Positions 1-9,600 of a stretch of 64,000 nucleotides of DNA are shown here, in pieces (position 1 is the first letter of the stretch; each line of letters begins with the position of its first letter). The notes below the pieces were generated by a model. It ran no database searches, was not told where the DNA came from, and was given only the letters and a program-made list of their open reading frames with translations. Source of the stretch: DASQDN01 sp963825845 (GTDB lineage Bacteria > Acidobacteriota > Terriglobia > Bryobacterales > Bryobacteraceae). The stretch is from NCBI GenBank assembly GCA_963825845.1, contig CAWGVL010000020.1, forward strand, positions 131,418 through 195,417, in the 5' to 3' direction. The position numbers and the translations under genes are program-made.

Positions 1-534
1 TTCAGGTCTGGCGACAATGCGTTCGACGTCCTAATGCGTGGGGTTTTGATGCGCGCCGTCTGCAAGCGGGTTGGTAGCGCGTTACAGGTCGGATGCAATG
101 TTGTGCTCAAGCACCCGGAAACCATGGAATTCGGTGATTCCGTCTTTATCGGAGCCCAAACGATGATCCAGGGACGCTTCGACGGTACCTGTAGAATTGG
201 GAGCCATGTCTGGATTGGGCCACAAGCCTACTTCGACGCGCGCAATCTCGTTCTAGAGGATTATGTGGGCTGGGGCCCGGGTGCGAAGGTTCTTGGTTCT
301 GTCCACACCGCTATACCGATGGAGGCGCCGATCATTACAACCGACTTGGTGATCAAGCCTGTGACGGTCGGCTTCGGTGCGGACATCGGGATGAACGCCA
401 GCATCCTTCCTGGTGTGCACATCGGGCCTCATGCTATCGTCGGCGCCGGTGCGGTCGTCACGCGCGACGTCCCGGACTACGCTATAGTCGCCGGCGTGCC
501 GGCGCGTGTCCTTCGGGACCGTAGGGACGCATAG
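1..534 (+). CDS. Hexapeptide-repeat (left-handed beta-helix) acyltransferase, 5' end outside window
   Basis: The frame is open from base 1 through an internal ATG at 34 to the stop at 534, so the gene probably starts upstream and about 177 residues are visible. Repeated hexapeptide-like units (FGDSVFIGAQTMIQG, IGSHVWIGPQAYF, IGMNASILPGVHIGPHAIVGAGAV) end in VPDYAIVAGVPARVLR, the usual C-terminus of the WbbJ/NodL/LacA O-acyltransferase family. These enzymes usually acetylate a sugar hydroxyl or amine from an acyl-CoA. It sits directly before an NDP-sugar epimerase at the edge of an exopolysaccharide locus, so it probably decorates a sugar of that polymer. The acceptor cannot be told from sequence. 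Confidence 0.85.
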   Translation, partial: FRSGDNAFDVLMRGVLMRAVCKRVGSALQVGCNVVLKHPETMEFGDSVFIGAQTMIQGRFDGTCRIGSHVWIGPQAYFDARNLVLEDYVGWGPGAKVLGSVHTAIPMEAPIITTDLVIKPVTVGFGADIGMNASILPGVHIGPHAIVGAGAVVTRDVPDYAIVAGVPARVLRDRRDA

Positions 535-670
535 GTTTCAACGGCTTAGGGACCACAACGTTGCGCAAGACAAGTTTATAGTCCGATCAACACAGGCAAC
601 ACGCCTACTGCGGAAGAGTACAAGGTTACTGCAAGTTGTCCAAAATACAAAGTTCTTCTCAGGACAGGTC

Positions 671-1639
671 ATGAAAAGCGTACTCATAACGGGCGGCGCA
701 GGATTCATTGGAACACATTTGATGCTTCGATTGGCTCCTGAATGTCGCGTCACAATCATAGACAATTTTCATCGCGATGCGTTGCAATTCGTCGACGAGG
801 CACGAAGATCCTCTGTGAACGTGATCACTTGTGACGTTCTCGACAACTCGCGGCTCGCTGCTTCGATGGAAGGAGTGGATTGCGTATTTCACCTCGCGGC
901 AATTGCTGGCGTATCTAGTTACTATGCACAACCGGCTCGGACGCTTGAAGTCAACCTCCTGGGTACGATGAACGTCGTGAAAGCCGCAATCGCCGCAGGC
1001 GTTTCACGGCTGGTGTATCTATCTACCAGCGAGATTTATGGCAGCCATGCGGTACGGGTAACTGAGGACAGCCCCGCATCCGTCGGACCTGTCACCAACC
1101 CCCGCTGGGTATACGCGATCAGCAAACTCGCGGGAGAACAGGCCGTGATGCACCTGTGCGAGAGCGGTGGTGTGGCATACACTATCGTTCGGCCGTTCAA
1201 TATATATGGGCCAAGGCAGGTAGGGGAAGGCGCTATCAGCAATTTCTGCTCGGCTGCAAGCGGCAACAAACCGTTAGTGGTGTATGGCGATGGGGCGGCT
1301 GTCCGAGCATGGTGCTACATATCGGATTTTATCGATGCGCTTGTTGCGGTAATGGAATCGGACAGTGGTCGTAACCGAGTATTCAATGTTGGAAATCCGG
1401 GTGCAGTAGAGAGCTCGATTGGGTTAGCACGACGCGTGTGCCGTATCGCGGGCGGAGGTGACATCGGATGGAAGAATCTAGACCGTGCTGATGTGGATGT
1501 CCGTCTGCCCGTTATTGATACAATTCGGTCCGCTGTAGGCTACGAGCCCAAGGTCGACCTCGATGAAGGAATCAGCAAAACGCTTGAATGGTTTCGTTCA
1601 AACCCTGTTCTTGCAAAGTCTACTGGAGGCGCTCGATGA
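671..1639 (+). CDS. NAD-dependent epimerase/dehydratase (extended SDR)
   Basis: A 322-residue extended short-chain dehydrogenase acting on a nucleotide sugar. The NAD-binding GGAGFIG lies at residues 8-14, the STSEIYG segment at about 118-124, and the catalytic YxxxK pair at Tyr148/Lys152. The start at 671 is chosen because MKSVLITGG is the family N-terminus and AGGACAGG lies just upstream; the frame is open further 5' but that part has no family similarity. The stop overlaps the next start as ATGA. Family members include UDP-glucose 4-epimerase and UDP-glucuronate decarboxylase. The exact substrate is not resolved; the adjacent dehydrogenase suggests an acidic or amino sugar. Confidence 0.85.
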   Translation: MKSVLITGGAGFIGTHLMLRLAPECRVTIIDNFHRDALQFVDEARRSSVNVITCDVLDNSRLAASMEGVDCVFHLAAIAGVSSYYAQPARTLEVNLLGTMNVVKAAIAAGVSRLVYLSTSEIYGSHAVRVTEDSPASVGPVTNPRWVYAISKLAGEQAVMHLCESGGVAYTIVRPFNIYGPRQVGEGAISNFCSAASGNKPLVVYGDGAAVRAWCYISDFIDALVAVMESDSGRNRVFNVGNPGAVESSIGLARRVCRIAGGGDIGWKNLDRADVDVRLPVIDTIRSAVGYEPKVDLDEGISKTLEWFRSNPVLAKSTGGAR

Positions 1640-2993
1640 TCATCACGGTAATAGGTGGCGGAAAAATGGGCCTTCCGTTGGCCTGCAGGTTAACCACACG
1701 TGCAGACGCAGTTATAGTTTGTGATATCAATCAAGACGTCGTCGACAAGATTAATACCGGCGTATGCACAATCGAGGAACCCGGGCTCGCGACCCTGCTT
1801 ACAGACGCGGTGACTCATGGTCGCCTCCGCGCAACCGTTTCGACGACGAAAGCGGTTTCCGCATCCGATGTCGTGGTAGTGATAGTTCCAGCTCTGCTCG
1901 ACTCCCAGAACAGAGTCGATTTGTCGGCATTGGAATCCGTGGCGACCCAGATTGGAGAGGGATTGGTCCAGGAGTTCTGGTTTCCTTTGAGACGACAGTT
2001 CCGGTGGGCACTACGCGTAACCGGCTGCGTCCGCTGTTGGAAAGCTCGGGTCTCCGCGCTGGTATTGATTTCGATCTGGCATTCTCTCCGGAACGAGTAA
2101 AAAGCCTTCACGTACTCGCGCATCTGACTAACATACCCAAAATAGTGGGCGGTGTTAATGAACGCAGCGCAACTCGAGCCGAGGATTTCTACGCAACGTA
2201 TCTAGGTAGTCCAGTCACGAATCTCGCCACACTCGAGGCGGCAGAGTTTGCGAAGCTGGCCGGCATGGTATATCGCGACGTTAACATTGCGATTGCAAAT
2301 GAACTGGCCGCATACGCCGAATCCGTTGGCGTCGATTTTGCCGGCGTTCGCGAGGCTGCTAACACCGATGGTGAGGCAGCTCTTTTGATGCCGGGCCTCG
2401 GTGTTGGCGGACACTGCACACCCATCTACCCGTACTTTCTGATACACGATGCCGCCCGGATTGGCCAGCCAGCACGTATAGCTCAGCTCGCCCGTACGAT
2501 TAACGATCAGCAGGTTGCCCGTACTCTTGACCGGCTTGAACGGCATTATGGGTCTATTCGTGGACAGCGAATCAACGTCCTTGGGGTCGCTTTCCGGCCC
2601 GGTGTGCGCGAGCATATCTGCTCTCCTGCCTTTCTATTGAAAATGGAACTCGAGCGCAGAGGCGTAGATGCTCAGTTTCACGATCCTCTGTATACCGTTG
2701 ATGAAATTATGGCCCTTGGGCTGCCGCCTTGCGCCACAGTCAGTGCGGGAAATCCGGATATCCTGATCCTCAACACAGCACACTCGGAGTACCGAGACCT
2801 CAAAATAGCTGAATTAGCTGAAGGTGGTCTAAGTGCCATCGTCGACGGGAGAGGATTCTTCGATCGCGATGCCGTCGAGTCGCACGGCATCGCCTATTAT
2901 GGTGTCGGGATAGCGTGCGGAAAACGGAATGCCGCCGATGCAATCTTTCCCGGCCGCCAACCTGCCGCCATTCGGGCAGTTGCTGCGGAGTGA
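1636..2993 (+). pseudogene. Nucleotide-sugar dehydrogenase (UDP-Glc/UDP-ManNAc DH family), one frameshift
   Basis: It would oxidise the C6 hydroxyl of a UDP-sugar to a uronate. The N-terminal Rossmann segment MIITVIGGGKMGLPLAC and the central and C-terminal domains lie in two different frames. Joining them at about 1971 gives LVQ-GVLVSFETTVPVGTT, which needs one extra G in the GG at 1971-1972. The downstream part holds the FSPERV segment and the catalytic-Cys motif GVGGHCTPIYPYF. The rejoined length of about 450 residues is normal for the family. The start overlaps the previous stop (ATGA). Apart from the single missing base nothing looks degenerate, so a base-calling error is as likely as a real null allele. 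Confidence 0.8.
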
Positions 2994-2997
2994 TCAC

Positions 2998-4233
2998 ATG
3001 AGTGTGAGCGGATTTACAGTACCCTCCGATCGCCGAAATGTATCGAAAAACATCCCGGTAAGTCGACCAGCTTTGGGATCCATTGAGGAAAGCGCTGTTG
3101 TCGAAGTGCTTAGGAGCGGTTGGATAGCGCAGGGGCCTAAAGTCTCTGACTTTGAGGGTAAGTTTGCAGAGTATGTGAATGCGGCACAGGCCATAGCTGT
3201 TTCCTCATGCACAACGGCTCTGCATCTAGCGCTTCTCGCGGGAGGTATCGGCCCTGGGGATGAGGTCCTGTGCCCTAGTTTGTCCTTTATCGCAACGGCC
3301 AATGCGATTGTTCACACCGGAGCGGTTCCGGTTTTTGTTGACGTCGACGAGTCGACCTACAACATGGACCCGAACTGTATTGAACCTGCGATCACACCTC
3401 GGACGAAGGCAATTGTGGCCGTGCATCAGATCGGGCTGCCTGCTGCCCTAGACGAGATCAATGACGTGGCTCGCCGACATAGGTTACTGGTGATCGAGGA
3501 TGCCGCCTGTGCTATCGGAGCTGAGTACAAGAGCCGCCGCATTGGTCAGCCTCATACGTCGATGGCTTGCTTCAGCTTCCATCCTCGGAAGATCCTCACT
3601 ACTGGCGAAGGTGGAATGATCACCACCGCCGACCCAACCTTAGCAGCGCGGCTGCGCAAGCTACGACAACACGCAATGACTCTGTCGGACGTTGCGCGGC
3701 ACAGCTCCGCCAAGGTGATGATCGAGAGCTACGAAGAGGTTGGCTACAACTATCGAATGACCGACCTGCAAGCGGCAATTGGTCTAAGCCAGTTGATTCG
3801 CCTCGATGACATGCTTGCCCGAAGACGGCAACTGGCGCAACGCTATTCGGAACGCCTTTCCGCGCTCCCTTGGCTGCAGGTTCCTGTTGCACCCGCTCAT
3901 CATCTCCACAATTTTCAGTCTTACGTGATCCGGCTAAACAGTGCAGCCCCGATCGGTCGCGATGAGTTCATGCAGCACTTACTCGATCACGGGATCTCCT
4001 CTCGTCGAGGTGTTATGGCAATTCACCGCGAAGCGCCCTATCACCAGGGAGGCATTTGGGAGACTCGGCTTCCTGTAACAAACCGCGTAACTGATTCGAC
4101 GCTTATTCTACCTCTTTTCCACGACTTGACCGAAGATGATCAGGATTATGTGATTGAGTGCATTCAGGGCATTGCGAGTCAGGTTGCCAGAAGTAAGAGA
4201 ATCTCACTAGGCTCTCTCTCGCAATCGGTTTAG
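2998..4233 (+). CDS. DegT/DnrJ/EryC1/StrS-family PLP-dependent sugar aminotransferase
   Basis: A 411-residue fold-type I aminotransferase that would convert a keto-NDP-sugar to an amino sugar. The PLP lysine is Lys198 in SFHPRKILTTGEGG. Asp168 in VIEDAACAIG should bind the pyridine nitrogen, and GWIAQGPKVSDFE at about 41-53 is the typical N-terminal substrate loop. ATG 2998 lies five bases after the preceding stop, with GGAG upstream; a longer frame back to 2929 only overlaps the dehydrogenase. Placement after a sugar dehydrogenase and before a flippase indicates synthesis of an amino-sugar precursor of the exopolysaccharide. The substrate is unknown. Confidence 0.9.
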   Translation: MSVSGFTVPSDRRNVSKNIPVSRPALGSIEESAVVEVLRSGWIAQGPKVSDFEGKFAEYVNAAQAIAVSSCTTALHLALLAGGIGPGDEVLCPSLSFIATANAIVHTGAVPVFVDVDESTYNMDPNCIEPAITPRTKAIVAVHQIGLPAALDEINDVARRHRLLVIEDAACAIGAEYKSRRIGQPHTSMACFSFHPRKILTTGEGGMITTADPTLAARLRKLRQHAMTLSDVARHSSAKVMIESYEEVGYNYRMTDLQAAIGLSQLIRLDDMLARRRQLAQRYSERLSALPWLQVPVAPAHHLHNFQSYVIRLNSAAPIGRDEFMQHLLDHGISSRRGVMAIHREAPYHQGGIWETRLPVTNRVTDSTLILPLFHDLTEDDQDYVIECIQGIASQVARSKRISLGSLSQSV

Positions 4234-4264
4234 ATGCTCTTCAACGGTTAACGAATCGCGACCG

Positions 4265-5860
4265 ATGTCATCCATACCTGTCGATACCCAAGTATTAGCA
4301 CCTCTGACACCGCCACCCGAGGTTACCGAAAGGGTAGCGACTGCAGATAAAGACAGCTACGGCCAGATCCTGAAATCATCGGCGATGATTGGTGGCTCTT
4401 CGCTGATGAATATCGTCATCGGGATTATTCGCACCAAGGCAGTAGCTGTCATCCTCGGACCAACGGGTGTTGGTTTAGCAGGTCTGTACGGATCTATCGT
4501 TGACCTCGGAGTCAGCGTAGCCGGAATGGGTGTCAATAGCAGCGGCGTGCGTCAGATTGCAGAGGCAGTGGGAACGGCAGATAAAGACCGGATTGCCCGA
4601 ACTGCTGCCGTCGTGCGGCGTACATCCGTTGTACTGGCAGTGCTTGGAGCCGTATTGCTACTTGCATTGTCCCGGCAGATGTCTGAGCTTACCTTTGGCA
4701 GTACTCAGTATGCCATTCCAGTATCTCTGTTATCACTGGCCGTGTTCTTTCGTTTGATCTCCAATGGCCAGAGCGCGTTATTGCAAGGGATGCGATGCAT
4801 CTCTGATTTGGCCAGAATGAACGTGCTCGGCGCCGCCCTGGGTACTTGTACCACGATCGCCATCCTATATTTCTTCGGTGAGCGCGGTGTGGCGCCGTCC
4901 ATAGTTGGAGTCGGTGCTACGCTGCTGATTGCATCGTGGTGGTATAGCCGTAAGATAGTGGTCCCGACTCTTTCCATCAATGCCTCGGAGACCGCGGCAG
5001 AAGCAGCCGCCCTTTTAAAACTTGGGTTCTCATTCATGGCAAGCGCTCTGATGATGATGGGGAGCGCTTATGCCGTCCGGCTCATTGTGTTTCACAAAGT
5101 GGGATCCGAAGCAACCGGGTTGTACCAATCTGCGTGGACGCTTGGCGGACTGTACATCGGCATTATTCTCCAGGCTATGGGGGCAGACTTCTATCCCCGT
5201 TTGACCGCGGCTGCCAAGGATAATGTTGCATGCAATCGCCTGGTCAACGAACAGGCGAGGGTGGGATTGTTGTTAGCGGGACCGGGGATAATAGCTACTC
5301 TCACATTTGCGCCGATAGTCATTGCACTGTTCTACAGTTCCAAATTCGGCGGCGCGGTCGACATCTTACGATGGATATGTCTTGGGGTAGCGCTGCGTGT
5401 CATCACATGGCCTATGGGCTTCATCATCATTGCCAAGGGCGAGCAGCTTCTGTTTTTTTGCAGCGAATTGGCCTGGACACTCGTTAATATCGGCCTTACG
5501 TGGCTATGTGTGAGTTATTTGGGGGTCGCGGGCGCCGGTGTCGCATTCTTTGGTTCTTATATCTTTCACGCATTCTTGATATACCCGATCGTGCGCCACC
5601 TTAGTCATTTTCGCTGGTCCGGCGAGAACCGGAAAACCGGCCTCTTATTCATCTCGTCCATCGCCGTTGTCTTTTGCGCGTTTGTTATGCTTCCGTTCCT
5701 GTTCGCGGTTGTATTAGGACTTCTCGCTGCACTCCTCACTGGTGTTTACTCAATTCGAGTTCTCCTCACGCTTTTGTGCTTCGATCAGATTCCTCGTCCC
5801 GTCGGCGAATTGCTCACTCGGTTTGGCTTTGCGCATGTCACCGCGGAACGGGCTCCCTAA
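4265..5860 (+). CDS. Polysaccharide repeat-unit flippase (Wzx/O-antigen translocase family)
   Basis: A 531-residue integral membrane protein with a soluble N-terminal tail of about 35 residues and roughly a dozen hydrophobic segments. It belongs to the MOP/MVF superfamily. The segment AVILGPTGVGLAGLYGSIVDL near residues 60-80 is characteristic of WzxE-like O-antigen translocases. It would flip undecaprenyl-linked oligosaccharide units across the inner membrane for Wzy-dependent polymerisation. It is followed four bases after its stop by a glycosyltransferase, and a Wzy-like polymerase occurs at 17555, which supports a Wzx/Wzy type of locus. Confidence 0.88.
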   Translation: MSSIPVDTQVLAPLTPPPEVTERVATADKDSYGQILKSSAMIGGSSLMNIVIGIIRTKAVAVILGPTGVGLAGLYGSIVDLGVSVAGMGVNSSGVRQIAEAVGTADKDRIARTAAVVRRTSVVLAVLGAVLLLALSRQMSELTFGSTQYAIPVSLLSLAVFFRLISNGQSALLQGMRCISDLARMNVLGAALGTCTTIAILYFFGERGVAPSIVGVGATLLIASWWYSRKIVVPTLSINASETAAEAAALLKLGFSFMASALMMMGSAYAVRLIVFHKVGSEATGLYQSAWTLGGLYIGIILQAMGADFYPRLTAAAKDNVACNRLVNEQARVGLLLAGPGIIATLTFAPIVIALFYSSKFGGAVDILRWICLGVALRVITWPMGFIIIAKGEQLLFFCSELAWTLVNIGLTWLCVSYLGVAGAGVAFFGSYIFHAFLIYPIVRHLSHFRWSGENRKTGLLFISSIAVVFCAFVMLPFLFAVVLGLLAALLTGVYSIRVLLTLLCFDQIPRPVGELLTRFGFAHVTAERAP

Positions 5861-5864
5861 CTAA

Positions 5865-7049
5865 ATGAAACTGTTGGTGTTTGCGCAGCATCTCGAGATA
5901 GGCGGAACTCAGGTAAGCAGCATCGAACTGGCCGCAGCACTCCGCGATGTTCACGGCTTTGATGTCGTTCTCTTTGCCGGTCCTGGCCCGATGACCAAAC
6001 TGGTTGAAAAGAAGAACCTCCGCTTATTGCAAGCGCCCGAGGCGCGTTTCCACCCATCACCAGCACGCATCCGTGCTCTTTGTAGTGCTGTACGGGAAGA
6101 ACGTCCGGATCTTGTTCATGTCTGGGATTGGTGGCAGTGCATCGATGCTTATTACGCACTGCATCTGCGATTACGCCTGCCAATGGTTGTAACAGATATG
6201 ATGATGAGTCTGACTCGCATCCTGCCCAAGAGGTTGCCGACAACATTCGGGACACCGGAACTCGTTGATCAAGCGAAGGCAGCGGGGCGCACACGAGCGG
6301 AACTTCTGCTGCCGCCTGTCGACGTACATCAGAACGCCCCCCACGTCGTGGATTCGTCGTCCTTCCGTAATACATACGGTATTGAAGACAGCGACATCCT
6401 TTTAGTGACTGTGTCCCGGTTAAGTGATTGGATGAAGGCAGAAAGTCTTTTGCGCACCATTGATGCCGTCCGCACTCTAGGACGAGAATTGCCTCTACGC
6501 CTTGTGATTGTGGGCGACGGGACGGCTCGTGGCAAACTGCAGCAACTCGCCGACCAAGTAAACGCGGAGCTCCGGCGTAACGCAGTGGTATTGGCGGGAC
6601 CGCTGATTGATCCGCGGCCGGCCTATGCCGCAGCCGATATTGTGGTCGGGATGGGCGGATCAGCCCTTCGTGGCATGTCATTCGGTAAGCCGGTCATCAT
6701 CGTTGGCGAACAGACTTTCTCCGCGGTGCTGGATTCCACTACCGCTCCGTTTTTTTACTACAAGGGTATTTATGGTTTGGGTAGTGGAGGATCAAGTAAT
6801 GCTCGTCTAGTAGCAGATATTCGCCGACTGGCCGAGAATCGCGACGAGCGTTTAGCTCTTGGCCACTTCGCACGAGGGTTCGTTGTGCGACATTTTGGCC
6901 TCGAAACCGTATCTGCCGAACTTGCAGCACTATGTCGGCGTACTGTGGCTGACAATTTACGATTCGCCGATGCTGCTGCCGATGGCCTCAGAACGGCAGC
7001 AGTTTATCTGCGAGAACGAAGGTTTTTGACTCCCTCGCGATCTCTATAA
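5865..7049 (+). CDS. GT4-like (GT-B fold) glycosyltransferase
   Basis: A 394-residue GT-B glycosyltransferase. The N-terminal half opens with MKLLVFAQHLEIGGTQVSS, the acceptor-side motif of GT4 enzymes. The C-terminal half has LLVTVSRLSDWMKAESLL, LVIVGDGTARGKL, and the donor-side region MSFGKPVIIVGE. It begins four bases after the flippase and would add one sugar to the lipid-linked unit in the cytoplasm. Odd point: the last 20 or so codons (about 6985-7046, ending LRERRFLTPSR) are homologous at DNA level to the non-coding remnant near 11825-11890. The present C-terminus may therefore be read-through into decayed DNA. Confidence 0.85.
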   Translation: MKLLVFAQHLEIGGTQVSSIELAAALRDVHGFDVVLFAGPGPMTKLVEKKNLRLLQAPEARFHPSPARIRALCSAVREERPDLVHVWDWWQCIDAYYALHLRLRLPMVVTDMMMSLTRILPKRLPTTFGTPELVDQAKAAGRTRAELLLPPVDVHQNAPHVVDSSSFRNTYGIEDSDILLVTVSRLSDWMKAESLLRTIDAVRTLGRELPLRLVIVGDGTARGKLQQLADQVNAELRRNAVVLAGPLIDPRPAYAAADIVVGMGGSALRGMSFGKPVIIVGEQTFSAVLDSTTAPFFYYKGIYGLGSGGSSNARLVADIRRLAENRDERLALGHFARGFVVRHFGLETVSAELAALCRRTVADNLRFADAAADGLRTAAVYLRERRFLTPSRSL

Positions 7050-7196
7050 CCTGCCCCATTGGAGTTGTCTGGCCCTAGTGTACAAACTTGTAGTCTGCTT
7101 CTGATATTCATGGCTTAGCAGTCATACACGCTGTTCATAGCTGAGCAGCGGCATGATCCAGACTCACAGCCACACGGCGCAAAGCGATCTTAGTTC

Positions 7197-7460
7197 ATGG
7201 ACACCACGGTGCAATCATCGCCGCCTGCTAACCGCATGAGCGGTACACACCTGAACGGAATGCGTGCAGCGATGATTACGTTCTCTCCTTTTTCCATCGG
7301 ATCCACGACCGCGCCGGGCTGTGCAGGCGCTAATTGGCGCCGGACCGTAGGCCTCATATGCCTTGCCGAGGGTCAGACGCCCAGGCAGGAGAATGGCGAC
7401 CAGAAGTATGTGTTGGACTCCTGCATTAAAACATGGCGGAAAGGCGAGGAGTAATAGGTC
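7197..7460 (+). pseudogene. Decayed N-terminal fragment of a GT4 glycosyltransferase
   Basis: The fragment resembles the first 80 or so residues of the glycosyltransferase that starts at 11949. In one frame it reads AAMITFSPF, in the next PSDPRPRRAVQALIGAG, then back to VGLICLAEGQ; the intact counterpart reads RVAMIAFSPY, PSDPRPRRAVDALIDAG, VDLICLAEDQ. A last piece PALKHGGKA matches the usual LPLKHRRGG region of such enzymes. At least two indels and loss of the rest of the gene make this a true remnant, not a sequencing artefact. It lies between the preceding glycosyltransferase and the acyl carrier protein. Confidence 0.7.
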
Positions 7461-7521
7461 AGGCTTTTCACCGCCATGCGGGAGAGTGAAGCGCAGGAGT
7501 CTATCAGAATCTGGAGTTCGA

Positions 7522-7833
7522 ATGCGTACTACCAAAGACATCGTTATTGACGTGCTCTACGAGAGCTTGACGGAGTTGAACGAACAACGTAGTAAGGACC
7601 AGCATCTTGCATGCTCCCCAGATACGTCGTTGGATGAGGGTGCGTTGGACTCGTTAAGCTTCGTGAACTTTGTCGCTCTCGTAGAGGAGAAGTGCGAGGA
7701 AGTGTTCGGCAAAACGATCGTTCTGTCCGAAGTGGCTGCAGCATCCGGATCGACGGACGCTTTTCGGAACGTTGGGTCCCTCGCAGATTGTATCAACCGT
7801 GTGCTACCGCAAAGCATGTCTGTAGCGAAGTAA
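7522..7833 (+). CDS. Acyl carrier protein-like (phosphopantetheine carrier)
   Basis: A 103-residue protein with the carrier motif DEGALDSLSFVNF; Ser44 in D43-S44-L45 is the expected 4'-phosphopantetheine site. It has the predicted helical pattern of ACPs but is longer than a fatty-acid ACP (about 78 residues) because of a longer loop between helices I and II. ATG 7522 is chosen because GGAG sits seven bases upstream and everything 5' belongs to the decayed glycosyltransferase fragment. The next gene is an FkbH-like protein, the usual partner that loads a three-carbon acyl group onto such carriers. It probably supplies an acyl group for polymer modification. Confidence 0.85.
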   Translation: MRTTKDIVIDVLYESLTELNEQRSKDQHLACSPDTSLDEGALDSLSFVNFVALVEEKCEEVFGKTIVLSEVAAASGSTDAFRNVGSLADCINRVLPQSMSVAK

Positions 7834-7871
7834 CTGTCAGGAATACGATTTTGCCTCGCTGGTGAAGCGAT

Positions 7872-9584
7872 ATGAGCGATATTAAGAACGGCCTGTTGAT
7901 CTCGGACTTCAACATCGAGAATTTGGCGTCCTATCTCAGAAGCGCCACGGGCGGGCCTGAGGTCGCGTGCGAGGTTGCGCCGTACGGCCAGCTGATACAG
8001 ACGCTGCTAGACCCGACGGCCTTCGTCTGCATATCATCGGTGGATTTCGCCATCGTATGGAGCCGGCCGGAATCGGTCCTTGCCAGCTTGAAAGGCGCGC
8101 TCACAGGTTTGTCAGTGGAGACGTCTACGATTCTGCGCGAAGTCGATGAGTATTGTGAAACGCTGCTGAAGGTTAAGGAGTGGGCGCACACGACCTTCGT
8201 AATAACCTGGGTCGTGCCCACGTTTCACCATGGTCACGGCATGTTGGATTTGGCTCCTGAACTAGGAGTTGCCCGCCTGCTGATGGAGGCAAACCTGCGG
8301 CTCCTTCAGAATCTGGATGGTCAGTTGAGCGTGATCCCGCTGAATGCGAGCAAGTGGATCGAGGTTGCAGGCGACAAGGCTTTCAATCCGCGGTTGTGGT
8401 ACACGAGCAAGATACCGTTCGGTAACGATGTATTTAAGGCCGCTGCACGCGATATTAAGGCTGCACTTCGGGGACTTCAAGGCCGGACGCGGAAGCTGTT
8501 GATCGTCGACCTGGACGACACACTGTGGGGCGGAATCGTCGGAGATGTGGGATGGGAACAACTCACCCTCGGGGGTCACGATCCGGCTGGGGAGGCGTTC
8601 GTTGACTTCCAGCGCGAGCTTAAGGCCCTGACACGGCGCGGTATCATCCTGGCGATTGCCAGCAAGAATGAGGAAGGCGTTGCACTGGAGGCAATTCGAC
8701 GGCACCCGGAGATGGTCCTTCGTGTGGACGATTTCGCCGGATGGCGTATCAACTGGACGGATAAGGCCCAGAACATCGCCGACCTCTGTTCCTCGCTGAA
8801 TCTCGGCCTGGATGCGGCTGTGTTCATCGATGACAACCCGTTTGAACGGGAGCGTGTAAAGGATGCTCTGCCCGACGTGCTTGTGCCCGACTGGCCTAAG
8901 GACATACGGCTCTACCCAGACGCGCTGCGAACCCTGAACTGTTTCGACAAGCCTATCATCAGCGCCGAGGATCGCCATCGCTCCGAGATGTATACAACGG
9001 AACGCCAGCGGGCTGAACTCAAGACGAGCGTGAATTCGACGGACGAATGGCTAACCAAGCTTGAACTGACCGTCACGGTAGAAGCGCTGAACCCCGCGAA
9101 TCTCTCGCGGATCGCACAACTGCTGAACAAGACCAACCAGATGAATCTCAGCACGAGACGGATGACCGAGGAAGAACTGTTAGGTTGGGCCAGTGCGGAA
9201 ACGAACCGGGTGTGGGGATTCTACGTTTCAGATAGATTTGGCGACTCCGGGTTGACCGGTGTTCTTGGCGTGACTTCCGAAGGAAACCGGCTACAGATTG
9301 TCGACTTCATCCTCAGCTGCCGCGTGATGGGCCGCAGAATCGAGCAGACGATGTTGCACGTTGGCATCGAGTGGGCCAGGCGTAACGCCGCAGACCGCGT
9401 TGTGGCGCGCTATCGCGAGACGGCCAAAAACAAACCATGCCTCAGGTTCTTTGAAAGTTCGGAGCTTAGTCGTGAAGGTGACGATCGCTTTATTTGGGAT
9501 TGCATGCGAACGTACCCGTGTCCTTCGGTAGTCCGGCTGACGGGAGACGTGAGTCGCGAGGCCCGGTTATGTCAATTGGTGTGA
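7872..9584 (+). CDS. FkbH-like HAD-IIIC protein with C-terminal GNAT-like domain
   Basis: A 570-residue protein of the FkbH family. Residues 1-200 are the divergent N-terminal domain. The HAD core starts at about 209 with VDLDDTLWGG (catalytic Asp213 and Asp215), followed by IASKNE, the WTDKAQNI lysine and FIDDNPFERE. The C-terminal region from about 400 has GNAT-like segments such as YVSDRFGDSGLTGVLGV and DFILSCRVMGRRIEQ. Characterised FkbH enzymes move a glyceryl group from 1,3-bisphosphoglycerate to a phosphopantetheinyl ACP. The ACP gene 38 bases upstream and the acyltransferase downstream suggest an ACP-dependent acylation route for the exopolysaccharide. The acyl group is inferred, not shown. 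Confidence 0.9.
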   Translation: MSDIKNGLLISDFNIENLASYLRSATGGPEVACEVAPYGQLIQTLLDPTAFVCISSVDFAIVWSRPESVLASLKGALTGLSVETSTILREVDEYCETLLKVKEWAHTTFVITWVVPTFHHGHGMLDLAPELGVARLLMEANLRLLQNLDGQLSVIPLNASKWIEVAGDKAFNPRLWYTSKIPFGNDVFKAAARDIKAALRGLQGRTRKLLIVDLDDTLWGGIVGDVGWEQLTLGGHDPAGEAFVDFQRELKALTRRGIILAIASKNEEGVALEAIRRHPEMVLRVDDFAGWRINWTDKAQNIADLCSSLNLGLDAAVFIDDNPFERERVKDALPDVLVPDWPKDIRLYPDALRTLNCFDKPIISAEDRHRSEMYTTERQRAELKTSVNSTDEWLTKLELTVTVEALNPANLSRIAQLLNKTNQMNLSTRRMTEEELLGWASAETNRVWGFYVSDRFGDSGLTGVLGVTSEGNRLQIVDFILSCRVMGRRIEQTMLHVGIEWARRNAADRVVARYRETAKNKPCLRFFESSELSREGDDRFIWDCMRTYPCPSVVRLTGDVSREARLCQLV

Positions 9585-9600
9585 ACAGCGGCGTGTTGGC

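Noticed and set aside
5857..6681. 274-codon - strand ORF opposite the GT4 gene
   Set aside because: Antisense shadow of an intact glycosyltransferase with no recognisable family.
8262..8978. 238-codon - strand ORF opposite FkbH
   Set aside because: It covers the catalytic core of FkbH in antisense; no domain or ribosome site.
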